From Collinsella aerofaciens (GTDB lineage Bacteria > Actinomycetota > Coriobacteriia > Coriobacteriales > Coriobacteriaceae): a stretch of 8,041 nucleotides of DNA. The translations under genes and the position numbers were made by a program. Position 1 is the stretch's first letter; each line of letters begins with the position of its first letter. Below are positions 1 to 5,638 of this stretch, piece after piece. The DNA lies in the NCBI GenBank assembly GCA_905213725.1, contig CAJMJM010000084.1, positions 1 through 8,041 of the forward strand. Reading direction: 5' to 3'. A model generated the notes under the pieces. It was not told the DNA's origin and made no database searches. It saw only the letters and a list, made by a program, of their open reading frames with translations.

Positions 1-13
1 GGTGCAAGGGGTA

Positions 14-84
14 GCTAATTTGGGACGGGGCTTATTTGACTACTTTTGCCCTTCTGCCCGCTAATTGATTTCTCTGGGACGGGG
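14..84. repeat. Short direct repeat pair TGGGACGGGG
   Basis: The 10-mer TGGGACGGGG occurs at 21-30 and 75-84. A CTAATT lies a few bases upstream of each (15-20 and 61-66), and a third CTAATT is at 311-316. Both copies are followed by T/A-rich sequence (CTTATTT and ATTAAAT). The stretch has no credible coding region. Taken with the inverted repeat next to it, this looks like an intergenic repeat remnant. Its function is unknown, and two short matches are weak evidence alone. Confidence 0.4.
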
Positions 85-112
85 ATTAAATAATCATTTG
101 GCTGCCCGCCGG

Positions 113-235
113 CTAAGTGAGTAGACTTTTTTGGAAATGCCGAGCACCCAACATATTTGCCTCAATAAAGCCGCAGGTCACAGACTTGTGCTCTGTTGGT
201 GTGGTCGGGGATTCGGTAAAAGTCTACTCACTTAG
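113..235. repeat. 123-bp element with 18-bp perfect terminal inverted repeats (MITE-like or structured RNA)
   Basis: CTAAGTGAGTAGACTTTT at 113-130 is matched exactly by its reverse complement AAAAGTCTACTCACTTAG at 218-235. The 87-bp interior is also partly self-complementary: GAGCAC (142-147) pairs with GTGCTC (188-193), and CCGAGCACCCAACA near 140-153 is nearly complementary to TGTTGGTGTGGTCGG (194-208). The whole unit could therefore fold into one long imperfect stem. It has no ORF of note and no clear target-site duplication. A non-autonomous miniature transposable element is the simplest reading; a structured RNA is the alternative. Positions 236-314, between this element and the flippase stop codon, hold only a small GC hairpin (266-279) and nothing else I can name. 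Confidence 0.6.
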
Positions 236-314
236 TTTTGCGTGATGAATATTGTCCGCAACGAGACCCCAGCCGGGGTGATTCCATCGCAAATTCCGGT
301 GACCGGGCAGCTAA

Positions 315-1898
315 TTAGGCGCCGTATGGGTTGCGGTCGCGTTCTATGCGTTGGCGGATGTGGGCGTACTCGATAATCAGTAGCACCAGGAGTAGGGCCA
401 TGATGGCTAGGTAGCTCACCACAGCGCCCATCAGACCCAGCAGCTTAATCAAGATCACCGGCAGCACCACGCTTACGGCGAAGCAGATCAGGTAGATCTT
501 GGTGACGTCTCCAGCGTGGCGTAGCACCGTGATGATGGCGTAGATAAAGTCGATGGCCGCGGTGACGCCGCCGGCGACGACCATCAGCAACGCCAGCGTA
601 CGGTAGCGCTCAAAGCTGAGGCCGTACATAAAGCTCATGAGGGGAATACCGGGACCTGCCATAAATGCGGCGCACACGCCGGTGATGGCCACGATCAGCG
701 CCATAACAGCAACAATAATCAGGTCAAAGCGACGACGCTTGCGAGGATTAGCCCAAATGCTCGACAAGCGCAGGAGCTGCGGTTTGTAGACAAATCCGAC
801 GCTCAACAAAATAGCCTGCGCCGGAAAGAACAGGGCATTAAAGTACAGCTGATATTTGTATGCCAGCGTGCCTTCCATCACAAACTTGGGCATGCTCTCA
901 ATAAGGTTGAACAGGAACAGTGCACCAAAGAGCGGGGCGCACTGGACAAACAGGTGGCCGACCTCGCGCAGGCTCACGCGGCGCGATTTTTCGGTCTCGA
1001 GCAGGGCAAGCGGCGCGGTGACCAGCACGAGCGAGGCGATCGCGGCGATGCCCATGGCCATGGCCGCGATGGGCATGCTGCGCGTGAGGAACAGCGCCGC
1101 GCTAAAGACCGCGATGACGCCGACGGAGCGTAGCGTTTGGCTCATGCCGGCCAGGTAGAGCTTGTCGGCCTGCTGCAGGCGGCCTTCGTACACGTCGGCG
1201 ACGCCGTCGATCACCTTGTAGAGGTAGACGCCCAGGCCGATCGTCGCCATCTGCGCGTCATAGCCGCGGGCGCTGCTGTACATGAGGCCGCAGCCTAGGG
1301 CGAGCGCTCCACAAAGCCAGCGGTTGAGCTGGTAGGAGGCAAAGGACGTCTTTTCGTCGATGTCTGAGACCTGGAAATTGCGCACGCCGTAGTTGCATGC
1401 GATCATGATGAGCGTGCCGGTGACGAAGGCGATGGAGAACTTACCGGCTTCCTCGGCGCCCACAAGCTGCGTGGACACAATGGTGAGCAGGGGAAACGCG
1501 AAGCCCCACACGGCGGTGCCCAGGGTATTCCAGAGATAGTCGCGACGGGTGGCGTGTTCCTCGTATTCGGCTTCCTGCGTGGAGAAGCCGCCGCCGTAGA
1601 CAACGCCGAGCAGGCGGTTCCACCAGGCGTTGACCATGCGGTGGATGGGGTCGGGCTCGCGATCGCGTTCGCGCCGGCGACGGCGCGTGGCCTGGCTGCT
1701 GTTGGGGCCGCCGGCGTTGCGCTGGCTCAGCTCTTGGATGCGCGCGAGCTCTTCGGCCGTGTGGGAGGCGGGGAACAGGCCGTTCTCGATGCGTCCGCCC
1801 TGGGCCCTTGCGGTGCCGCTGCCCGCTACGGCGGGGTCGGCGACGCCATTGCGGCGGGCGATGGCGCGGCGAATGCTATCGAGGGGCGTGATGCTCAA
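315..1898 (-). CDS. Polysaccharide/lipid-linked oligosaccharide flippase-like membrane protein (MOP superfamily)
   Basis: This 527-residue polytopic protein has about 12 hydrophobic helices from residue ~121 to ~515. The first is around 121-146, and the C-terminus is the charged IRQRIERDRNPYGA. The helix number, the spacing, and a loop carrying AEEAGKFSIAF after helix 1 fit the polysaccharide-transport (Wzx-like) branch of the MOP flippase superfamily. Those proteins move undecaprenyl-linked glycans across the cytoplasmic membrane; the substrate here cannot be told. The ~120-residue N-terminal part is hydrophilic, with an Arg-rich run (about residues 72-81), and is probably cytosolic and disordered; it is longer than usual for the family. 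I chose the TTG at 1898-1896 because AAAGGA sits 7 nt before it. An upstream in-frame ATG (2006) would add 36 Arg/Thr-rich residues and has no ribosome-binding site. No glycosyltransferase genes are adjacent within the window, so the pathway is open. Confidence 0.8.
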   Translation of the reverse strand: MSITPLDSIRRAIARRNGVADPAVAGSGTARAQGGRIENGLFPASHTAEELARIQELSQRNAGGPNSSQATRRRRRERDREPDPIHRMVNAWWNRLLGVVYGGGFSTQEAEYEEHATRRDYLWNTLGTAVWGFAFPLLTIVSTQLVGAEEAGKFSIAFVTGTLIMIACNYGVRNFQVSDIDEKTSFASYQLNRWLCGALALGCGLMYSSARGYDAQMATIGLGVYLYKVIDGVADVYEGRLQQADKLYLAGMSQTLRSVGVIAVFSAALFLTRSMPIAAMAMGIAAIASLVLVTAPLALLETEKSRRVSLREVGHLFVQCAPLFGALFLFNLIESMPKFVMEGTLAYKYQLYFNALFFPAQAILLSVGFVYKPQLLRLSSIWANPRKRRRFDLIIVAVMALIVAITGVCAAFMAGPGIPLMSFMYGLSFERYRTLALLMVVAGGVTAAIDFIYAIITVLRHAGDVTKIYLICFAVSVVLPVILIKLLGLMGAVVSYLAIMALLLVLLIIEYAHIRQRIERDRNPYGA

Positions 1899-1926
1899 AG
1901 CGGAGTCCTTTCTTTTGCTGCGCTTT

Positions 1927-1932
1927 AGTATA
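1927..1932 (-). promoter_or_regulatory. Possible -10 element of the flippase gene
   Basis: On the minus strand TATACT lies about 29 nt before the TTG start and its AAAGGA ribosome-binding site. It matches TATAAT at 5 of 6 positions. No good -35 is visible at 16-18 bp. An imperfect palindrome, GAACA-GGT-TGTTC (1960-1972), lies just upstream and could be an operator. The call is weak. Confidence 0.3.
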
Positions 1933-2000
1933 GACGCGACGGTGCTCGCTCGTGTTTTTGAACAGGTTGTTCGATAATTTCGGCGGCGCCATTCGGTAGT

Positions 2001-2056
2001 CGGCACTTAGGGACGTTCCTTATGTGCCGGCACTTTGGGAACGTCCCTAAGTGCCG
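2001..2056. repeat. Perfect 19-bp inverted repeat with nested palindrome
   Basis: CGGCACTTAGGGACGTTCC (2001-2019) is exactly complementary to 2038-2056, separated by 18 bp. The spacer holds a second perfect palindrome, GTGCCGGCAC (2024-2033), so the sequence can form a stem with a hairpin in its loop. There is no T-run after either arm, so it is not a typical intrinsic terminator. It lies between two divergent genes, where a terminator would not be expected. It resembles intergenic REP/BIME-type repeats. Confidence 0.7.
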
Positions 2057-2062
2057 GCATCC

Positions 2063-2140
2063 GGGGACATTCCTTGAATGTTGCCTGTTCAAGAGTGTCC
2101 CCAATGACTAGGCGTTTAAAAACGTCCCCAATGACTAGGC
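2063..2140. repeat. Second inverted repeat plus 17-bp direct repeat
   Basis: GGGGACATTCCTTGAA (2063-2078) is nearly complementary to TTCAAGAGTGTCCCC (2088-2102). The outer 7 bp pair perfectly. Overlapping the right arm is a direct repeat, GTCCCCAATGACTAGGC, at 2097-2113 and again exactly at 2124-2140 (27-bp period). GGGAC/GTCCC motifs are shared with the neighbouring 2001-2056 repeat, which suggests one composite repeat family. No coding potential is seen here. Confidence 0.65.
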
Positions 2141-2187
2141 CGCTTGCCTGCGATTTTTGACCGTTGGGCGGGCTTGCCACCCTTGCC

Positions 2188-2203
2188 GCAAAAACGTTTT
2201 TGC
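2188..2203. promoter_or_regulatory. Perfect 16-bp palindrome upstream of pckA, candidate operator
   Basis: GCAAAAACGTTTTTGC is a perfect even-length palindrome centred on CG, 75-90 bp before the pckA start. Operators with a central CG dyad flanked by A- and T-runs are typical of LacI/GalR-family repressors (PurR and CcpA sites share this plan), but the exact sequence matches no site I know. A second dyad, CTTTAC-GTGA-GTAAAG (2221-2236), lies 17 bp downstream. I could not place a convincing -35/-10 pair, so the position relative to the promoter is unknown. Confidence 0.5.
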
Positions 2204-2277
2204 ATATCGGGTACAACGTGCTTTACGTGAGTAAAGTGCGCGCCGCGTCCATGTGTCGCGTTTTTAAAGGAGGCCCC

Positions 2278-3948
2278 ATGCCTGGTGTTACCCCTGCAGA
2301 AGTTTTGTCCAACTTTGGTATTACGCTGGTCGAAGATCCCGCCGAGAATCAACCCCGTCTGCTGGTCGATCTACCCGCCGCGGAGCTCGTCGAGCACGCT
2401 ATCCGCCGCGAAGAAGGCCGCATGGCATCCAACGGCGCGCTGGTGATTGAGACGGGGGAGCGCACCGGCCGTTCACCCAACGATCGCTTTATCGTTGACA
2501 CCCCCGATGTTCACGACAAGATTGCCTGGGGCGCGGTCAACTGCCCGCTGTCCGTCGAGAGCTATGAGGCCATCAAGGCCGGCATCGTCGACTATCTCAA
2601 CGAGCGCGACGTGTTCGTCACCCGCGGCATGGCAGGCGCCGACCGCAACCACACACGTCGACTGCTCGTTGCCTGCGAGCGTGCCAGCCAGGCACTCTTT
2701 ATCAAGCAGATGCTCGCCCGACCGCTTGCCCGCGAAATCGCGCGCACCGGCGAGCCCGACTTCTGCGTGCTCGCAGCGCCCGGTTACCAGTGCGACCCCG
2801 CCATCAAGGGCCTCAACTCCAGCGCTGCGGTGGTCATCAACTTCCAGGAACGCGTGATTCTGGTCGCCGGCACCGGCTACTCCGGCGAGATTAAAAAGTC
2901 GATCTTTAGCGTCATGAACTATCTGCTGCCCGTCGAGGACGACGTGCTGCCCATGCACTGCTCGGCCAGCATGGATCCCGTCACGCACGAGACCGCCGTG
3001 TTCTTTGGCCTGTCCGGCACCGGCAAGACCACGCTTTCGGCCAATCCCACGCGCCTGCTGATCGGCGACGACGAGCACGGTTGGTCCGACATGGGCATCT
3101 TCAACATCGAGGGCGGCTGCTACGCCATATGCGAGGGCCTGGACGCCTTCCACGAGCCCGAGATCTTCAACGCTGTCCGCTTTGGCGCGATCTGCGAAAA
3201 CGTGGTGCTCGACGAGAACCGCAAGCCCAACTACGATGACATCTCGATCACGCACAACACGCGCGTGGCCTATCCCGTGGAGCACATTCCTAACGCGTGG
3301 ACTAAGGGCATGGGCACCACTCCGAGTGTCGTGCTGTTCCTGACTTGCGACGCTTTTGGCGTGCTGCCGCCCATCTCGCGCCTGACGGCCGACGCCGCCA
3401 TGTACCACTTTGTGACGGGCTTTACGGCTAAGATTCCCGGCACCGAGGTCGGCGTCACCGAGCCCACGCCCACGTTCTCTTCGCTGTTCGGCGAGCCGTT
3501 TATGCCGCTCGACCCCATGGTTTACGCCAAGATGCTTGGCGAGCGCATTGCCGACGGCCGCACACGCGTGTACCTGGTCAACACCGGCTGGATTGGCGGC
3601 GGCTACGGCGTGGGTCATCGCATCGAGCTGGCCTACACGCGCTCGCTGGTCGCGCGCGCCCTCGACGGCACCATCGAGGACAGCGAGTTCGTGCACGACG
3701 ACATCTTTAACGTTGACATTCCCACGACGTGCCACGGCGTGCCCGATGGCATCCTGGTGCCGCGCCAATACTGGCAGAGCACCGCGCGCTACGACGAGGC
3801 CGCGCATAACTTGGCCGTGATGTTCGAGGAGAACTTCGAGAAGAAGTACTCGCACCTGCCCGAATCCGTTAAGGCCGCCGGTCCGCACGCTCAGGTGCAC
3901 GCCGACGCTCCTCATCGCGGTCGCGGCTTGCTGGGGCTCCGCCACTAG
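2278..3948 (+). CDS. pckA: Phosphoenolpyruvate carboxykinase (ATP), EC 4.1.1.49
   Basis: This cytosolic enzyme interconverts oxaloacetate + ATP and PEP + CO2 + ADP. In fermentative gut bacteria it often runs toward oxaloacetate, but the direction here is inferred. The protein has 556 residues. Visible motifs are the substrate-binding RSPNDRF (65-71), PEPCK signature GTGYSGEIKKS (198-208, with the metal/substrate lysines K206 and K207), MHCSAS (H227), P-loop GLSGTGKTT (244-252), metal-binding DDEHGW (264-269), NTRVAYP (R329) and the nucleotide-side ISRLTADAAMYHF (366-378). All key ATP-type residues are present. The start is the ATG after AAAGGAGG (4-nt gap); an in-frame ATG at 2164 would add 38 residues without a ribosome-binding site. 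The C-terminus has about 18 His/Arg/Gly-rich residues after the usual AAGP-type ending. A 16-bp palindrome upstream may regulate it. Confidence 0.97.
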   Translation: MPGVTPAEVLSNFGITLVEDPAENQPRLLVDLPAAELVEHAIRREEGRMASNGALVIETGERTGRSPNDRFIVDTPDVHDKIAWGAVNCPLSVESYEAIKAGIVDYLNERDVFVTRGMAGADRNHTRRLLVACERASQALFIKQMLARPLAREIARTGEPDFCVLAAPGYQCDPAIKGLNSSAAVVINFQERVILVAGTGYSGEIKKSIFSVMNYLLPVEDDVLPMHCSASMDPVTHETAVFFGLSGTGKTTLSANPTRLLIGDDEHGWSDMGIFNIEGGCYAICEGLDAFHEPEIFNAVRFGAICENVVLDENRKPNYDDISITHNTRVAYPVEHIPNAWTKGMGTTPSVVLFLTCDAFGVLPPISRLTADAAMYHFVTGFTAKIPGTEVGVTEPTPTFSSLFGEPFMPLDPMVYAKMLGERIADGRTRVYLVNTGWIGGGYGVGHRIELAYTRSLVARALDGTIEDSEFVHDDIFNVDIPTTCHGVPDGILVPRQYWQSTARYDEAAHNLAVMFEENFEKKYSHLPESVKAAGPHAQVHADAPHRGRGLLGLRH

Positions 3949-3965
3949 CGTCGCCTCAGACCTAC

Positions 3966-4005
3966 AACCACCATAGGGGGGGCTGTACACCTTTGTGGTC
4001 GTTTT
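3966..4005 (+). terminator. Degenerate copy of the AACCACC hairpin behind pckA
   Basis: AACCACCATAGGGG (from 3966) and CCTTTGTGGTCGTT (to about 4003) form an imperfect hairpin starting 18 nt after the pckA stop, followed by a short T-run. It is recognisably a decayed copy of the hairpins at 4925-4966, 6505-6543 and 6912-6950. Its loop (GGCTGTACA) best matches the orientation of the 6505 copy. Termination efficiency is uncertain because of the mismatches. Confidence 0.55.
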
Positions 4006-4032
4006 GCTCGCGTGGATGACTCGGGTTACAAT
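4004..4032 (+). promoter_or_regulatory. Probable promoter for the B3/B4-domain gene
   Basis: TTGCTC (4004-4009), a 17-bp spacer and TACAAT (4027-4032) form a reasonable sigma-70-type promoter. The expected RNA start near 4039 would give a leader of about 137 nt before the ATG at 4177. The -35 abuts the tail of the pckA hairpin. The pattern is seen in sequence; activity is inferred. Confidence 0.5.
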
Positions 4033-4074
4033 ACGCTTGACATATCGTCCCCTTCTCCGGATGGGGACAGCGTA

Positions 4075-4136
4075 AGCGCTCTTGTGGCGGCACCGTAGGA
4101 CTTTGAAGGTGGCCGCTGTGAGGGCGCTTTTTGTTT
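4075..4136 (+). terminator. Strong intrinsic terminator inside the B3/B4 gene leader (possible attenuator)
   Basis: AGCGCTCTTGTGGCGGCACC (4075-4094) pairs along its full length, allowing G-U pairs and one bulge, with 4108-4128 (GGTGGCCGC...GGCGCT). The loop is 13 nt and TTTTGTTT (4129-4136) follows. It lies after the promoter at 4004-4032 and 41 nt before the start codon. A smaller hairpin, GTCCCC/GGGGAC (4047-4068), precedes it. Downstream GCGCCCTC (4139-4146) can pair with GAGGGCGC (4120-4127) in the terminator's right arm, which gives an alternative fold. It may control read-through into the gene, define a ~97-nt RNA, or simply back up pckA termination. Confidence 0.7.
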
Positions 4137-4176
4137 AGGCGCCCTCGCTCGGGCGTACGCTATGAAGGGAGAGCAT

Positions 4177-4896
4177 ATGAAGAGTTTCGTTGCCGAGGAT
4201 TCGTTTTGGGAGCTGTTTCCGCAGGCGGCGGTCGGCGTCGTAGTCGTAAAGGGCATGAAGCCCGCGGCCCAGATTCCCCAGGAGGACGTGGATGCGATCG
4301 CCACGTTGCTCAATCGCGCCAATATCGATGCGGAGCGTCACCTGACAAGCGATACCATCAGCGAGAACGCGCCGGTTAAGGCATGGCGCGAGGCGTATCG
4401 CCTGTTCAAGACCAAGAAGGGCGCGCGTTGCTCAGTTGAGAACCTGCTCAAGCGCGTGCTCAAAGGCAAGCCGGTCGGCCACATCACACCGGCGGTGGAT
4501 ATCTACAACACGATTTCGTTGACTTATGCGCTGCCCGTTGGCGGCGAGGACCTGCATGCGATTGAGGGAGATCTTCGCTTGAAGGTGACCGATGGTGGCG
4601 ATGCGTTCTTGCCGCTTGGCGAGGAGGCGGACGATCCGACGCTGCCCGGCGAGCTCGCCTACATCGACGATGCGGGCGCTGTGTGCCGCTGCTGGAACTG
4701 GCGCGACGGCGTTCGCACGGCGCTGTCCGATGATTCGGCCGATGCGTTCCTGGCGATTGAGTGCGTGGAGCCCGAGCGGATGGGGGATTGCCAGGCCGCG
4801 ATCGATCGCTTAGCCGAGCTGCTCGAGCGCTATCTGGGAGCGACGGTTGTCGTTAAGACGCTTGTGACCCGCGACAATCCCTGCGTGGAGCTGTAG
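4177..4896 (+). CDS. Stand-alone B3/B4 tRNA-binding-domain protein (COG3382 type)
   Basis: This 239-residue soluble protein resembles the B3/B4 domain of the phenylalanyl-tRNA synthetase beta subunit, the fold that in PheRS hydrolyses mischarged Tyr-tRNA(Phe). Family signatures are SVENLLKRVLKG (86-97), VDIYNTISLTYALPVGGEDL (107-126), a strand with FLPLG (144-148) and PGELAYIDDAGAVCRCWNWRD (157-177, quoted in part: CRCWNWRD). No synthetase catalytic or anticodon-binding domain is present, so it cannot charge tRNA. A trans-editing or amino-acid-sensing role is plausible but unproven for most solo members. I chose the ATG at 4177 because AAGGGAGA ends 4 nt before it; the ATG at 4162 precedes that site and would add MKGEH. 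Transcription probably starts at the 4004-4032 promoter and must pass the 4075-4136 terminator. A perfect AACCACC hairpin ends the unit. Confidence 0.85.
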   Translation: MKSFVAEDSFWELFPQAAVGVVVVKGMKPAAQIPQEDVDAIATLLNRANIDAERHLTSDTISENAPVKAWREAYRLFKTKKGARCSVENLLKRVLKGKPVGHITPAVDIYNTISLTYALPVGGEDLHAIEGDLRLKVTDGGDAFLPLGEEADDPTLPGELAYIDDAGAVCRCWNWRDGVRTALSDDSADAFLAIECVEPERMGDCQAAIDRLAELLERYLGATVVVKTLVTRDNPCVEL

Positions 4897-4924
4897 CGAC
4901 GTCTGCGGATCATGTTCGCCGGTC

Positions 4925-4966
4925 AAAACCACCACAAAGGTGCCTGTCCCCTTTGTGGTGGTTTTT
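4925..4966 (+). terminator. AACCACC hairpin terminator, copy 2
   Basis: AAAACCACCACAAAGG (4925-4940) and its exact complement (4950-4965) form a 16-bp stem with loop TGCCTGTCC, followed by T4966. The arms end in A- and T-runs, so it can act as an intrinsic terminator on either strand. It starts 29 nt after the B3/B4 stop codon. The loop is identical to that of the copy at 6912-6950. Confidence 0.85.
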
Positions 4967-4998
4967 ATGTTGATGGGTTAACAAATGGGGTATTTGGG

Positions 4999-5037
4999 TA
5001 CGGGTGTCGCCTTATGCGACTAAGATGTTTACCCGTA
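4999..5037 (+). promoter_or_regulatory. Nested inverted repeat before the MarR gene
   Basis: TACGGGT (4999-5005) pairs with ACCCGTA (5031-5037). Directly inside it GTCGC (5006-5010) pairs with GCGAC (5016-5020), leaving loop CTTAT and a 10-nt bulge. It sits 33-71 bp before the MarR start, where an autoregulatory operator or a leader hairpin would be expected. MarR proteins commonly bind dyads near their own promoter. No clear -35/-10 pair was found. Confidence 0.4.
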
Positions 5038-5069
5038 AGCATTATGCAAGCGAAAGGCGGTCGTCTCCC

Positions 5070-5519
5070 ATGCAGCAGAACGACGAGACACGTTTCGAGG
5101 ACTTTGTCGGACTGATCAGCGGGCTCTACAAGGAGATTCAGCGCATTAAGACATCCGAGGGCGCAAGGCTGGGCCTCAAGGGCTCCGACGTTATGTGCCT
5201 TTACTATCTTGAGCGCAGCAAGGACGGCCTGACTGGCGCTGACCTGGCTCGCATGGCAGGCGTGACCCGCGCCGCCGTCTCGCGTACGCTCGCGCATCTG
5301 GAGGAGGGCGGCTACGTCGAGGTCGACGATTCGGGCGATGCCGCCGTTAAGTATCGTGCTCCGGTGCGCCTGACCGCTCTGGGCGGCGAGAGCATGAGCG
5401 AAGCGGACCGCATCATTCGCGAGGTGCTCGATACCACCGGTAAGGCTATGGGTGTGGAGCAGCGCGAGCAGATGTATGCGTCGCTGCGCACGATTCTCAA
5501 CACCCTGCGCGAGCTGTAG
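5070..5519 (+). CDS. MarR-family winged-helix transcriptional regulator
   Basis: The 149-residue protein is the usual MarR length. N- and C-terminal helices (about 5-35 and 107-149) would form the dimer interface. The central winged helix-turn-helix includes LTGADLARMAGVTRAAVSRT (54-73), then LEEGGYVEV (77-85) and a wing strand ending in RLTALG (100-105). It probably binds a palindromic operator as a dimer and responds to a small ligand; the ligand is unknown. I chose the ATG at 5070: AAAGGCGG lies 8-10 nt before it, and the earlier in-frame starts (5004, 5025) fall within the upstream inverted repeat without a ribosome-binding site. The next gene, degV, starts 119 nt downstream with no clear terminator between, so they may be cotranscribed. 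MarR-type regulators control fatty-acid genes in some bacteria (FabT), which makes a link to DegV plausible but unproven. Confidence 0.9.
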   Translation: MQQNDETRFEDFVGLISGLYKEIQRIKTSEGARLGLKGSDVMCLYYLERSKDGLTGADLARMAGVTRAAVSRTLAHLEEGGYVEVDDSGDAAVKYRAPVRLTALGGESMSEADRIIREVLDTTGKAMGVEQREQMYASLRTILNTLREL

Positions 5520-5638
5520 GGCCGCCAAGGCTTTTGCTTCCAATTAACAACTGCATAGTCCTGTTTGAGCGCGTATACCGTGCCGGGGCCTTGCTGTCAA
5601 AATTCCCTGCGCGGGACCTGCGCAAGAAAGGATTCGCT

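Noticed and set aside
113..235. CRISPR or tRNA-like interpretation of the foldback
   Set aside because: There are only two inverted copies, not regularly spaced direct repeats, and no cloverleaf or anticodon arm can be drawn.
1960..1972. LexA/SOS box (GAAC...GTTC) near the flippase promoter
   Set aside because: The spacing is N5, not the N4 of Gram-positive/actinobacterial LexA boxes, and a flippase is not a usual SOS gene.
2164..2277. N-terminal extension of PckA from the ATG at 2164
   Set aside because: No ribosome-binding site is seen there, the candidate operator falls within it, and AAAGGAGG precedes the ATG at 2278.
2473..3990. 505-codon open frame on the minus strand across pckA
   Set aside because: It is antisense to a fully motif-verified pckA, has no recognisable domain, and reflects high-GC codon bias.
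4037..4042. Perfect -35 hexamer TTGACA
   Set aside because: No -10-like sequence lies 15-19 bp downstream; the TTGCTC/TACAAT pair just upstream is a better promoter.
4075..4136. T-box riboswitch in the B3/B4 leader (GGCGGCACCG resembles the T-box core)
   Set aside because: The tRNA-pairing TGGN is replaced by CGGC, and only about 36 nt separate the probable RNA start from the hairpin, too short for the specifier stem.
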